In this document: one piece after another, positions 17,558-27,990 of the stretch
Position numbering within the stretch: position 1 is the stretch's first letter
How the letters are laid out: each line of letters begins with the position of its first letter
NCBI GenBank assembly: GCA_019828565.1
Contig: JAHDYR010000013.1
Coordinates: 124,001-188,000, forward strand
DNA length: 64,000 bases
Direction: 5' to 3'
DNA from: Carpediemonas membranifera
Taxonomy: Eukaryota > Fornicata
Made by a program: the position numbers and the translations under genes
The notes under the pieces: generated by a model
Told to the model about the DNA's origin: nothing
Database searches by the model: none
Seen by the model: only the letters and a program-made list of their open reading frames with translations

Positions 17558-18214
17558 TCAGTCGTTGATGTAGTGGAGCATCCATAGACACGCAGTCGCC
17601 GCCAATAGATACGCCACAATCATCTTAGTGCCCCTGGTAAGATGCTTATGCGCCCTCCACAGCTGTACGTTGCCCCGCTGCATGCTGTCCAGCGTCATCA
17701 CGGCGTCGTCGTGGAGCAGGTTGATCTGCTCAGCCTGCATGTCCACCCGCGCCGCAAACAGCCTGCTGAGCCCGCTGATCTCCCTCATCGCGTTCTCCAG
17801 CCGCTTGGCCCCCAGTGTCTCCTGGGGCAGCTCCTCGTACGACATAAACTGCGGGCTAACATCGGCCCAGACGTCGGCCAGGGGCTCGGTGAGGGCAGCG
17901 TCTCTGAGGGCCCAGACTGCTCTAGCCCGTGACTGGCGGAGTCGGTTGGCCTGCAGCCGCTCGAGCATGGCGGTGAGGTGGTATGCGTGGCTATCCAGGG
18001 TTGTTTGGAGAGCTGTGCTTAAGTCTTTGGGCGTGTTGTCGCTGATTAGGCGGATGAGGTCCTCGCTCTCCTCTGTGAGGGCTTTCACAGCCGCGAGGTA
18101 CTTGGCGATGATCTGCTCAAGCACTGCCTCTTCCGCCTCGGTGGTGATCTCGCCAGTGACAAATATAGACTTGTTCTTGCTCACATCATCCTCTACGCTT
18201 TGGATCTTGGTCAT
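17558..18214 (-). CDS. Syntaxin-18-like Qa-SNARE
   Basis: 218 aa with a single C-terminal transmembrane anchor (MIVAYLLAATACLWMLHYIND) and no signal peptide. The preceding ~60 residues form a heptad SNARE helix (EISGLSRLFAARVDMQAEQI, then LLHDDAVMTLDSMQRGNVQLWRA) with a glutamine in the central zero-layer position and the GN element common before the anchor. The N-terminal half is helical, as expected for an Habc-type region. The anchor ending in a short Tyr-Asn tail resembles syntaxin 18/Ufe1, which acts in Golgi-to-ER retrograde fusion. The Qa class is fairly secure, but the exact subtype is inferred from the tail and the short cytosolic region. Confidence 0.75.
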   Translation of the reverse strand: MTKIQSVEDDVSKNKSIFVTGEITTEAEEAVLEQIIAKYLAAVKALTEESEDLIRLISDNTPKDLSTALQTTLDSHAYHLTAMLERLQANRLRQSRARAVWALRDAALTEPLADVWADVSPQFMSYEELPQETLGAKRLENAMREISGLSRLFAARVDMQAEQINLLHDDAVMTLDSMQRGNVQLWRAHKHLTRGTKMIVAYLLAATACLWMLHYIND

Positions 18215-18432
18215 CTGGCGTGAGAACTAGAAAAAGGCGACAAACGATGGCCATGAAGCGCTTAATCACGGGATCTTCGACCTCAATCTCGGTAACAGAC
18301 TCTCTTCCTTCGAATAGGAGTGGTAGAAGGTCTTGCACTTCCACGCAGCTCATCGGCCAACCACGTCGTCGTCAACTCATTGACAGATACATAACCGTGC
18401 CATAACCCATGTAAATCGCCCAAGCCTTACCA

Positions 18433-19440
18433 TTACTTTACCTTAGCCTTCACCTGGTATATCTTCTGCTTAATAAGCGCCTCTCTCTTCGCCAGCCCGA
18501 GCTGCAGCTCCGACATCATCCCGCTAATCCTCCTTTCCCTGTTGAGCACGCAGCTCTCACGCGCCCTCACAGTCTTGTCAAGCTCATCGCACTCCTCCTC
18601 CTTGGCCTGTGTGTCCTGCAGCATGGCATCGCGCCTCTCTGCCAGTTCGGTGAGCGTGGTCTTCGCCGCGCAGACCCTGCCGGTGAGGGCAATCATGTAC
18701 TGTTCAAGAAGCTCGTAGCACTCCAGCGGAATGATCTCGACGTCCTTGGGTGGCTCCTCTCCCATCTCATCGGCAGGGAGCTCGCCGCCAGCCTGTCTGC
18801 TGTACCTCACGCCAATGAGCATCTCTCGGCGCGCCTTGTCCGACTGCAGCGCCTTGAGCAGCTTGGTCATCGTGTGGAGGCGGTCGGAAGTGTGGTTGAT
18901 GGTCTCTTGCTGGGAGTCGATGGCCGAGCTGATCTCCGCCCGGCGGGCGCGGAGGTCTCTGATCTCTTGCTCGAAGGCGACCTTCGTTTGGTACATCTTG
19001 GCGTGGCTGTCGTCGCCCATGCCATTCTCGTTCTCGTGGATAAGGCGGACGATCTCCTCATCCTTGATAACGAGCTGCTTCTGCTCGAATGCGAGCTCGT
19101 CTTGGAGCTGCGCCTTTTGCCTGTCAAGCAATTTCTGTTCGTCAATTATGGCCAGGATCTTGAATTCTGTCTCCTCGGATTGTTTGCGGGCACTGTTCTT
19201 AAGAAGATCGGAGATGGCTGCGTTCTTCTCGTCAATTGTATTCTTCAAAACCTGGATCTCAAGCTCTAGGTCGTCAATACTCTTCTGATTCTGACGAATC
19301 TCATACGCCATCATGTCTTGTGTCTCATCGTGCTCCATCTCCTGTGCAGGTGTCCTCGGCGCCTTCTTTTCGACGTGATCCGCCATCTCGTTAAGTGTTG
19401 AGCGCCTCACATATACAATAAATCGCTCACGTAAATCCAT
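18433..19440 (-). CDS. Coiled-coil protein
   Basis: 335 aa (317 if the ATG at 19386, MADHVEKKAP, is used). It is almost entirely predicted helix with heptad periodicity: SIDDLELEIQVLKNTIDEK, DEQKLLDRQKAQLQDEL, EQEIRDLRARRAEISSA and LAERRDAMLQDTQAK. A short non-helical Gly/Glu/Pro break lies near residue 215. There are no membrane segments. The start codon at 19440 lies only 19 bp downstream of the proteasome stop at 19460 on the same strand, so its promoter must overlap the PSMA4 coding end. Proteins of this kind are often ciliary or cytoskeletal, but no family-specific motif was recognised. Confidence 0.7.
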   Translation of the reverse strand: MDLRERFIVYVRRSTLNEMADHVEKKAPRTPAQEMEHDETQDMMAYEIRQNQKSIDDLELEIQVLKNTIDEKNAAISDLLKNSARKQSEETEFKILAIIDEQKLLDRQKAQLQDELAFEQKQLVIKDEEIVRLIHENENGMGDDSHAKMYQTKVAFEQEIRDLRARRAEISSAIDSQQETINHTSDRLHTMTKLLKALQSDKARREMLIGVRYSRQAGGELPADEMGEEPPKDVEIIPLECYELLEQYMIALTGRVCAAKTTLTELAERRDAMLQDTQAKEEECDELDKTVRARESCVLNRERRISGMMSELQLGLAKREALIKQKIYQVKAKVK

Positions 19441-19459
19441 AAATCAAGCTGTGTACACT

Positions 19460-20206
19460 TTACTCCTTGTCTGGGTTCTCTTTGGCCGCCACCTTGTACG
19501 CCTCACACGCTTCACCAAGCGCCTCATCCCCTACGAGCTCAAGCTTCGGCTCGCCGTCTACCAGCTTGAGCATGGCGAGCTCGATCTTTGCCGGACTAAG
19601 CGACGCGGTATCCAGGCTCTTCTGGACCACCTTAAGAGCAAGAGTGGTGGCCTTCTCCCAGTCAAGGTCCTCTGTCCAATCAGTACGGAAGATGCTGTTC
19701 GTCGTTGAGGCGTTCTGTCCGATTGCCACAGCCTTCCAACCTCCGTAATTTCCAGAGGGGTCGGACTGGTACAGCCGCCATCCGAGCGACTCCTCATAGC
19801 CGGCAAAAATCATCGAGACGCCGTAGGGCCGGAGCCCGCCGAACTGTGTGTAGGATTGCTTGATGTCGGCAATGTGCTGCACCAGGTTCTCCATAGGAAC
19901 CGGGGTGCTGTACTTGAAACGGAACTGCTGGGCGTGGAGCCGGGCTTCGTTGACGAGCGTGTTGGCATCAGCGGTGATGCCGGCTACGATGCAGTATACG
20001 TGACCATCGATCTTGTAGAGCTTCTCAGAACCTTCAAGATCAAGAAGCTTTGACTGAAGACGCTTTTCGCTGACCAGAAGCACTCCCTCTGGCGTCGTGA
20101 TGCCAAAGCCCATTCCAACCTGGTTGATGGCCTCCATGGCATATTCGATCTGATATAACCGCCCTTCTGGTGAGAATATAGTTGTTCTTGAATCGTAGCG
20201 GGACAT
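19460..20206 (-). CDS. 20S proteasome subunit alpha (PSMA4/alpha-3 type)
   Basis: 248 aa. It starts with the alpha-subunit signature YDSRTTIFSPEGRLYQIEYA, which forms the gate and N-terminal H0 helix of the outer ring. VAGITADANTL and LRPYGVSMIFAGY follow, and YQSDPSGNYGGWKAVAIG is the characteristic alpha block. The 'SRYDSRTTIFSPEGRLYQ' opening and 'TQFGG-RPYGVS' fit the PSMA4 (yeast Pre9) subfamily best. The protein has no catalytic Thr and is structural, controlling substrate entry. Length is normal. The C-terminus is charged and lysine-containing, as in this subunit. The AT-rich upstream DNA (runs of A/T about 30-70 bp before the ATG) is the likely promoter. Confidence 0.93.
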   Translation of the reverse strand: MSRYDSRTTIFSPEGRLYQIEYAMEAINQVGMGFGITTPEGVLLVSEKRLQSKLLDLEGSEKLYKIDGHVYCIVAGITADANTLVNEARLHAQQFRFKYSTPVPMENLVQHIADIKQSYTQFGGLRPYGVSMIFAGYEESLGWRLYQSDPSGNYGGWKAVAIGQNASTTNSIFRTDWTEDLDWEKATTLALKVVQKSLDTASLSPAKIELAMLKLVDGEPKLELVGDEALGEACEAYKVAAKENPDKE

Positions 20207-20766
20207 TTGTGCTCTGTTCTGCGGCTCTCTCTTGCCTTGTCACCGTTTTTGTGGGAAAAAAGTTTGTACACAAATTGATCGGGTGATACAGCCGGGCAGG
20301 GTATGCGTAGCGTCGAAGAGTGTACTAATAGTAGCCAGGAGCGATTTTTTGACTCGTGCTCAATGGTAACGGTCAATCGCTGATGCGACAGAAATAATAC
20401 TTAGTAATACTCAGCGCGTGAACGTATATCACTGCATGGCCCGCCATATTCTTGCATATTCCATGTGGTGCTCATTTGCTGCTGTTACCGTCAGTTGAGA
20501 ACGAAACAAGTATGGCAGACACAAGCTGTCCGCTTTCATTCATCTCGTCTCTAAGTTTGAGTTTTGTGCTCGACTGAGGGGAAAGCTGCGCCTTTTAAGT
20601 AAACCCCGGACTGTGCTAATGGAGCTACTCACAGTGTACGTGCCTTTGCCATTTGTCTGTCCAACCTGTGAAGTATCATAGAGTGCACAGTGCAAGCAGT
20701 AAAGTAAGACTCTTGTTGTATCGAGACCTCAGTCAGGCTGAACGCACTTTAAGGTCATTTCCCGGC
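20207..20766. other. Intergenic: PSMA4 promoter side and original upstream region of the cardiolipin synthase gene
   Basis: No gene is supported. The right half would have been directly upstream of the cardiolipin synthase gene before element A inserted at 20766/34589. Joined across the insertion, the cardiolipin synthase frame stays open back to a TAA at about 20616 but contains no upstream ATG. The last five bases (CCGGC) are the target duplication of element A. Confidence 0.6.
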
Positions 20767-20816
20767 TGTGGCACTGTGTGAACTAAAAGACAGGATGCAG
20801 TTTATGTCGTGCTACA
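20767..20816 (-). repeat. LTR of element A (3' LTR), 50 bp
   Basis: Starts TGTGGCAC and ends GTGCTACA, giving an imperfect 8-bp terminal inverted repeat. It is identical over 50/50 bases to the other copy, which is split between 29889-29915 and 34566-34588. Read on the minus strand it contains GACATAAACTGC, the string also found about 45 nt upstream of two host start codons. Confidence 0.92.
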
Positions 20817-20840
20817 TTCCCCCCTAGAGCCGGCACATCA

Positions 20841-23800
20841 TTAGCGGCGGGGGCGCGGATGGTTGCGCGTGGTAGCTTCGAATCGCTTACAGGCGCGATC
20901 GAATTGAGGATGCTGGTCTCGATACTTAAGCAGGGCATCAAGTGTCATACAGTCGGAGAAGGCGAGCTCTGAGTCTTCATCGTGCTCGAAGCCAAGCCAG
21001 TTCACCGTAACGATAGGCTCGTTGGTCTGAGAATCCAGTCTGTACTGGACCACATGGTCGACAACCTTCCAGTTGCTGTCAGCGGTGAACGCTCTGGCCG
21101 CCTCGGCCATCGTCAGCGTCGGGCCCGTGTTGGGCAGCTTGGCCAAGCGGTCGGCGAAACGGATAATGGTCTTCCTGGTGACAGGATTGACGAGGACATA
21201 GGAATCGGGCTCCTCACCGTTGCCTTGAACGTAGTAAGGGCCTCTCATAGTGTACTGCAGTCTGGAGATGGGCTTGTCGCGCTTGACGAGCACCCAGCTC
21301 CCCAGAGGCAGGCTGGTGAAGCGAGCGGAGGGATAGTACTGGTCTTTCACCCCCTTCTGACGGAGTTGGAACTCCTGGAGCTTACCGAGTACTTCCGCAG
21401 CGTTCTTCATGGTTTCATCGGTTATGGCAGTGCGAGTCGAAGGCTCGGCATTCTTAACTTGGTGGTAGGCGAGTGCAGCAGCGAGTGCAGCTTCACGAGG
21501 CGTTGCACCGCCTAAAACTCTGGATGGCGTGGCGTTAATGTTGATTTCAGCCTGTATCATAGCTGAACGCCAGCCTGCGCGGGAGCAGTCAGGCAAAGAG
21601 GATAGTGAGATGCGGAGGTGCTTATTCACCTCTCTGTTCGTTCGCTCAACGAGTGCATTACCCTCGTGGCGCTCGGGCGTCGTGTTATGGTGTATGATCC
21701 CGAATGTTGCGCAGAAATGGTCGAACTCCGCGTTGCAGAATTGTGTTCCACTGTCGGTAACAATGGTATCTGGGCAGGCCCATCGTGCGATGATCTGCGA
21801 GCGAATTGCTCGGATGGTGGACCGCGCATCTAAAAGTCTTGAGTGGGATCAGGTGAGTCAGATGAGTCGCGCTATCAATGCACGTCATGATGTACCGATA
21901 ACCGTTGTCCGGTCGGTCGATCGGTCCCACTGTGTCGATGTATAAGGTGGCGAGTGGACGGGCAGGCGGGAGATGGCCCGGGTTGTAAGCCACGTTCGGC
22001 GTCGCTCGGTCTCGTTGGCAGGTCACACACCTCTTGATCATCTTGTCGACATCGGTCCTGGCGCTTGCCCAGAGGAGACCTGCCTTCTCGAGGAGGGCGA
22101 GGGTGGTCTCGAGTCCGGCGTGGTGTCGATGGTGCACCATGAGGAAGCGCTCGCGCTTCTGCGTGTCAGTGAGACCCGATGTGGCGATGACGGACATTAC
22201 GAACGGCAGGCGGCTCAGCCCGTCAGCGGCGGTGTTCATGTCGCCCGGTACGTGGACGATCTCGGTGACCGGGAACCGTGCGATCTCAAGAGCCCAGCGT
22301 ATCACCTTGGGCGTATCCGAGCTAACCATCTGTACGAGGCAGCTGTTGTCGGTGTGCAGTATCGTCTCGGTCCCGATCAGTAGTGAGCGGAAGCGCTCAA
22401 GGGCAGAGTATACCGCAAACATCTCCTGTTCGACGATCTTCCAGACCTGTTGTTGCTTGTCGAAGCGCCTGGAGTAGAACGCGAGAGGGCGGTCGCCCTG
22501 CATAAGCACTGCGCCAATGCCGGTGGTTGAGGCGTCAGTATAGAGGTCCACGCGGCTGTTGGGGTCGAAGTGCGTCAGCTCGATCTGTCTGGCGACAGCT
22601 TGCTTGAGGCTGGTCATAGCCCACTCGAGCTGCTCCGGCTCGACGGTCTCACCGTTCTTCAGTGCTTCGAGCGGTGCGGCGAGGCGGATGAAATCTGGGA
22701 TGTGCCTCCTCACAAAGCCGAAGATGCCGACAATGTGATGGGCCATCTTGGCAGTGCGAGGGGTGCTGAGCTTATGTATGCTCTCGACGCGGGCAGGGTC
22801 GATGCGGACACCGGTGCCGCTGACGAGGCAACCCAGATAGACGATCTCCTTCAGTCCGATGTGCGATTTCCGACCAGAGAGGCGTATGCGGTGCTGCTGG
22901 AGGACAGGGAATAGCTCGCGGAGGACATCGAGGAGCTGCTGGACAGAGCCAGCGAAGCACAGTATATCGTCTACAAACGCCAGGCATGGGAGCTTATACT
23001 GGCGGCGTAGGTCGTCAATGCGTTTCTGGAACGCCATGGGGCCGTTGGTGACACCGAACGGAAGCCTGTTAAAGATATAACGGACGTCGTCGAACTCGAA
23101 GCCTGTCAGTTTGGCTGAGTCTGGGTCCATAACGAGCTGGTGAAAGCCAGCGGTGAGGTCGAATGAGGCAAAAACCTCGGCACCTCTGCATTGCTCGAAC
23201 AGTTCATCTGCTGTGGGCATGGTGTAAATCTCAGGGCGCGTAGCGTCATTGAGGGCTCGGTAATCTAACACGGGCCGGAACGGGGGTGTAGCGGACGGCT
23301 TGTCCACCATAAATACGGGCGACAGCCAGTCGAGGGTGTCGGTCGTTGCCGAGATGATGTTCTTGGCCAGCATGTCATCAATGAAGAGCCGCATGGCGTC
23401 CTTCTGCGCCTTATTTCTGATCGGGCGTAGAACCTGGGAGGGAGGACGTCGGGCTTGAGGTGTATCTCAAAGGGTGGCAGATCGGAGCCTTGCTCGTCGA
23501 ACGGGCCGAAGATGTCGGCGTACTCTACCACGAGCGCATGGAACTGCTCGGCGAGCGAGCCGAGGTTCTCATCGTATATAGTTGGGAGTGTCGGGGTTGA
23601 CTCTCCGGGTGACCTGATGAAGAGGTTGAACAATGAGCGGAAGTCCGTAGGATCTTTCGTCATGGATGGGGTCGACTCGGGCTTGGCCCGGTTGTTCTTG
23701 AGGAAGTCCATACCCACTGCGCGGAGGGCAACGGTGCCGTATAGCACAGCGACAGGTAGGTCCTCTACGATATAAGCCGCGAGGGGCTCGGCAGCGCGGA

Positions 23801-25127
23801 CGGGTATGTCGAAATAGGGCTGCGAGATGATCGGCGTGAAGCGTGTGGTGCCCACGTATTCTCCATGGACAGCCTTCCAACCATTGACGTCGCCGCGCTC
23901 GGGCGTGACTGTAAGGCCAAGGTACTCCGCCGCGTCGGGGCGCATGAGGATCGGGAACTGCTCGTTCGCCGTGTCCAGGCGCACGACGATGGCCTTGCCC
24001 TTGGATTCGGCTTGCATGAGAGCCTGATAGACCATGGTGCTCTCGGGCATGTCGGTCATGAGGGGCTCGACTTGATCGTCAGGGATGAAGGAAACCTTGC
24101 CGGGCCGCGGGGCACGCTTGACGGTCGCGGCGGCAGTCCCATAGGCCGGCTCCTTCAGCTTGCGCTTATCGAATAGCGCCTTGGCTGGGCCGTAAGGTTT
24201 CTTCCCGTGCTTATGGCAGGTGGCATAATGAGAGAGCAACTGGGCATCGGTAACGTCCGGGTTCTGGACGGTCTTGTCGGTCAGCTGCTTACAGACGGTA
24301 CAGTCCGCCGTGGTGTGCGTCTTGCTCAGGTGGAACGCGCATGACTTGCCGGACGAGCCAGCGGGCTGGACTGGGCCCTGGCCGGGCTTCCTCGCCTCGG
24401 CGGCTGTCGGTCTGGCATGATCAAATGTGTATAGGGGCTCGATAAACTCCGCCTTCTCCTTAGCGAGAATCGCGTTATCGCGCATGGCGTTGATGAGGGT
24501 GCTGACGCTTTCACTCGCCCTGTGGATGCGATGATCGGACGTGCCTAGGAGCTGCTCCAGGCTCCTGGCGTCGAGGTGATCCATGGCGTGGACAAGGATC
24601 GTTTTGATCTCGATGCACAAGTCCGTGGATAGTTGTGGTGTCTCATCTGAGTCGTCAGGGAGGGTATAGGAGCGTATAAAGTCGCTCGAACTCGGCCAGG
24701 TAGGTGAGGATTGCTGAGAGCGCCTCCTGGCGCGTCCTGCGTGGACCAGGGCGGGACAGTGCCCTGAGTGCGGCTTTGCACTTCTCATCTCCAATGCTTG
24801 CACTCAAGCGGAACCACTGCATGAAGTTTTGTACTTGTCTGCAGATGGCCTGGGAGAGTGTCATATTAGTCGTGTTAGTGGAGGAGGAGGCGTTGGCGGT
24901 CTTGAGCTTCTGACGGAGCTCCATCCGTAGGGTTCTGAGTTCCGCCTTCATGGGTCCCACTTCGTCCTTGAGGGTCTCGTCCTCTTCCGACATGGCGATG
25001 AGGGCCTGTAGATTCTCTATTTGTGACTGAGTGTGTCGTGTATCTGCTGACGTGGTCGTGAGAGGCTTGGAGAGGAACTCCTCAATTTCGTCACCCAGCC
25101 GTTGGAGGAACTTCTGAGGACCGGATT
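20841..25127 (-). pseudogene. Element A gag-pol remainder: capsid, protease, RT/RNase H, integrase, chromodomain-like end
   Basis: Three frames are needed. 25127 to about 24665: gag-like helices (GPQKFLQRLGDEIEEFLSK; FMQWFRLSASIGDEK). About 24665-23430: gag/nucleocapsid with a Cys/His cluster (CAFHLSKTHTTADCTVC), a protease-like domain with DTA where DTG is usual (VVRLDTANEQ) and GMDFLKNN, and the RT entry HLKPDV. About 23440-21840: RT with CLAFVDDILCF, RNase H FYSRRFDKQQQ and LHTDNS, an integrase zinc motif HHRHHAGLETTL...CVTCQ, and TVGPIDRPDNGYRYI. About 21840-20841: integrase DSGTQFC and ERTNREVNKHLR, ending in a chromodomain-like block with VNWLGFEHDEDSE. Shifts are +1 near 24665, -1 near 23435 and +1 near 21838, so no intact polyprotein remains. 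Confidence 0.85.
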
Positions 25128-25180
25128 TGTGGTATGGATAGAACAGCTAGCGAAAGAGGTTTAATCAATTGATTGGGACA
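25128..25180 (-). repeat. LTR of element B (3' LTR), 53 bp
   Basis: Identical to 29601-29653. Contains the palindrome AATCAATTGATT. The stop codon of the pol frame (25165-25167) lies inside this LTR. Confidence 0.92.
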
Positions 25181-27990
25181 CTACCCCTCTCCTCGAGGTG
25201 ACGGCGCACGACGGACGTGCGGGCGGCGTCAGAGTTGGGACCCTCCCACGTGGCCTTAGCCTCAGGGAAGCCGAGCCACTTAATGAGGAGGTCGCCAGTC
25301 TCGTCGTCGACCTCTAGGACTTTCTCGACGTAATACTCCTCGTCGTCGGTAGCCGCGATGCGCAACAGTTCGGCGTCGCTGAGGGGGCCTTGGCAGATGC
25401 GGATTAACTGGCTCAGGTGGACCCGGCGGCTCTTGCCGCCAGTGAGCGGCGTGATCTCCGCTGCGTAACCGTCGGCGGCTGTGATGCGGAATGGGCCGCG
25501 GTGGCCGTGTAGCTTCGTGGGGCTCTCGTTCTTACGAAGGACCAGAGTGCCCGGCTCGATCGGGGGCGTCGGCTCTGCGGTCCTTGTCATTGCCTGCTGG
25601 CGGTTGAGGGCCTGGTCGGCGAGGATCTGGAGGTGCTCGGTGAGCGCGTCGATGTAGGAGGCTATGTCGTCCAGGGGAGTATGAACTCTACCCTCCTCCT
25701 TGGGTGCGATCGTGAAGTCGCGAGCGGAGGCATGCTTGCCCATCAAGAGAGCAATGGGTTCGACGCCGGTGACGGAGTGGACCGTAGTGTTCAGGATGTA
25801 CTGGACGTATGGGACCACGGAGGCCCAGGCGTCGTAACGGTCAAACATCAGACAGAGCACACGTAAGTGTCGCTTGACTTCCTGGTTGCGTCTCTCGGCC
25901 AGGCCGTTTGACTGAGGGTGGAAAGGGATTGTCCGGTGGTACGTGACCTGCAAGCGATCAAGGAAAGCTTCTATCATCCGATTGCGGTACTCGGGGCCGT
26001 TGTCCGAAAGGAACTCGCGAGGCACACCGTAGCGTCCGATGATGGACCAAAGTGCCAGCCCGACCGTCGTCGCGTTGTTGGAAGCTGTGGGGATGAGCTC
26101 CGTGAAGCGGGTAAACATGTCGGTTGCCACCACGATGTATCTGAAACCCTCGGAGTCGACAGGGAAAGGACCCATGGTGTCTACAGCGATGGTCTGGAAG
26201 GGTCGGTCGCGCAGAGAAGACTGCGTTGTGGTCTTAATGAAAGCGGAGAGGCGTGCCTTAGCGCAGTACACGCAGGTTGACACGACTGCGTGCACGTCGG
26301 AGTGGAGGCCTGGCCAATCGTGCCCAAGCTGGCGGACGTTCCTGATGGTGGCCTGCTCGCCCTCGTGGTATCGGTGAGCTTCTTGCACGATCTTGCGCTT
26401 GGCGTCTTCGTCGAGCTCGGCCTCTGAGACGTTGTTGACCTGCGTGACTGTGGCCTGCGGGTTGTATCGACTGAGTGCGTCGGCCAGTGTGTTCTGCGCG
26501 CCTGCGATGTGTCTGATGACGAACTCGAACTCTTGGATCATAAGCAGCCAGCGGAGGTGCTTACGGTTTTCCTGGCCAGCCTTGGAGTGCAGGTAGACCA
26601 AGTTGCGGTGGTCCGTCCAGATCGTCAGGTCCTGGTGGACTCTAAAGATGGGCGAGAGGTCAGGCCGAGTGAGGCAGTAGATGATCGCGAACAGCTCCTG
26701 GTCGTACGTGCACCAACGCGACTGTGTGTCGTTGAAGACCTTTGAGAAGAATGACACGACGCGCCATGTGTTGTCCGAGTCAAGCTGCAGTAAGACACCG
26801 CCGATGCCTTCGAGAGAGGCGTCGGTCTCGAGGCGCCAGGGCCTGCTCTGGTCCGGATGGGCGAGGACCTCTTCGTCTGTCACGGCCTGCTTGAGCTGAT
26901 CAAACAGAGCCTGAAGCGTGTCGTCCCAGTCGTTGAAGGTGTAGGGTGGGACCTTGCTGACCAAGGCCTGGAGCGGCTTGAGGCGTGTCTGGCAGTCGGG
27001 GATATAGTCACTGAGGTATGTGAACATACCGATGATCATGCGTAGGTCCTTGACCGAGTGAGGTGCGGCGAGGTCCTGCATGGATCTGACACGAGTAGGG
27101 CTCATGCGGCGGCCCTTGCCATCGACGATATCGCCGAGGATCTCGATAGACGTCGCCCCGAAGACACACTTGTCGCCGCGGAGGCGGACGTTGCGTTCCT
27201 CTGCGATACAGAGTAGGCGGTCGACGTGGTCTAGAAGCTCCTGAGGTGTCTTGGCTCGACCAAAGATGTCATCGATGTAGTTCTTCGTACCGTCGGCGCG
27301 CACAGGGGCAAGGATTGCCTGGATGGCCCGCTGGAACTGTGACGGTAGGTTACGAAGACCAAAGGGTGCAAAGTTGTACTCTTTGAACCGGCCTGGCAGC
27401 GTTATAGCGGTGAGGTACTTGTGGTCTTCGCGTACTGGCATTTGATGAAAACCTGACCGGAGGTCACAAGCGAAGAAGTACTTGGCACCGATGAAGTCGT
27501 TGGTGAAGGTGCGGATATCTGCGAGGGGGAACCTGTCTGGTGTAGTTACCGAGTTAAGCTCGCGGTAGTCGGCGCAAAGTCGTAACTCGCTTGACTTCTT
27601 CACTACGATGACGGCTGCGGATGCCACGTGGCTGTAGGAATCGCGTACGATGCCCTGTCTGTCCATGTCGTCGATAATCTCGTGCACTCTTTCGGCGGTG
27701 GATGCCGTGAGCGGTCGAGGGGCATGGTTGGGTAGGGGTGCGCCTGGCACGATGTCAATCGTTGCGGCGGCGATCTGGGCGCCGTCAGGGTGCAGCTCGC
27801 CGAATACCGGTGCGTGCCGGCGGATGACATCAGCCATCTCGGCTTTGAGCGGGAAGTCGCTTGCGATGCGTGTGCCAAGTGGGCCCGCGTCGTCGCTGAC
27901 GATGTTGTTGACTGCGTGGAAGTCATCGGTCTGGTCGTCGGGGAGGCCTTCGTCCTCGCCGTCGTGAACTTTGCGGGCGGAGGCGAAGCA
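25165..27990 (-). CDS. Element B Pol: RT, RNase H, integrase, chromodomain
   Basis: The frame is open from about 27990 (SARKVHDGEDEG) to the stop at 25165 and must be entered by a +1 change from the protease frame. RT: LRLCADYRELNSVT, then the catalytic NYIDDIFG. RNase H: WRLETDASLEGIGG, SKVFNDTQSRW, and IWTDHRNLVYL. Integrase: a zinc-binding HRYHEGEQ...CVYCAK, then core residues in AVDTMGPF, SDNGPEYRN and HPQSNGLAERRN, giving the D,D,E triad. The C-terminus has YVEKVLEVDDETG then IKWLGFPEAKATWEG, a canonical chromodomain that in chromoviruses directs integration to marked chromatin. All catalytic residues visible are intact, so this is the best-preserved pol of the three. Confidence 0.9.
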   Translation of the reverse strand, partial: CFASARKVHDGEDEGLPDDQTDDFHAVNNIVSDDAGPLGTRIASDFPLKAEMADVIRRHAPVFGELHPDGAQIAAATIDIVPGAPLPNHAPRPLTASTAERVHEIIDDMDRQGIVRDSYSHVASAAVIVVKKSSELRLCADYRELNSVTTPDRFPLADIRTFTNDFIGAKYFFACDLRSGFHQMPVREDHKYLTAITLPGRFKEYNFAPFGLRNLPSQFQRAIQAILAPVRADGTKNYIDDIFGRAKTPQELLDHVDRLLCIAEERNVRLRGDKCVFGATSIEILGDIVDGKGRRMSPTRVRSMQDLAAPHSVKDLRMIIGMFTYLSDYIPDCQTRLKPLQALVSKVPPYTFNDWDDTLQALFDQLKQAVTDEEVLAHPDQSRPWRLETDASLEGIGGVLLQLDSDNTWRVVSFFSKVFNDTQSRWCTYDQELFAIIYCLTRPDLSPIFRVHQDLTIWTDHRNLVYLHSKAGQENRKHLRWLLMIQEFEFVIRHIAGAQNTLADALSRYNPQATVTQVNNVSEAELDEDAKRKIVQEAHRYHEGEQATIRNVRQLGHDWPGLHSDVHAVVSTCVYCAKARLSAFIKTTTQSSLRDRPFQTIAVDTMGPFPVDSEGFRYIVVATDMFTRFTELIPTASNNATTVGLALWSIIGRYGVPREFLSDNGPEYRNRMIEAFLDRLQVTYHRTIPFHPQSNGLAERRNQEVKRHLRVLCLMFDRYDAWASVVPYVQYILNTTVHSVTGVEPIALLMGKHASARDFTIAPKEEGRVHTPLDDIASYIDALTEHLQILADQALNRQQAMTRTAEPTPPIEPGTLVLRKNESPTKLHGHRGPFRITAADGYAAEITPLTGGKSRRVHLSQLIRICQGPLSDAELLRIAATDDEEYYVEKVLEVDDETGDLLIKWLGFPEAKATWEGPNSDAARTSVVRRHLEERGSVPIN

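Noticed and set aside
17841-17852. GACATAAACTGC inside the syntaxin gene as another promoter copy
   Set aside because: It lies in coding sequence with no start codon at the right spacing; taken as coincidence.
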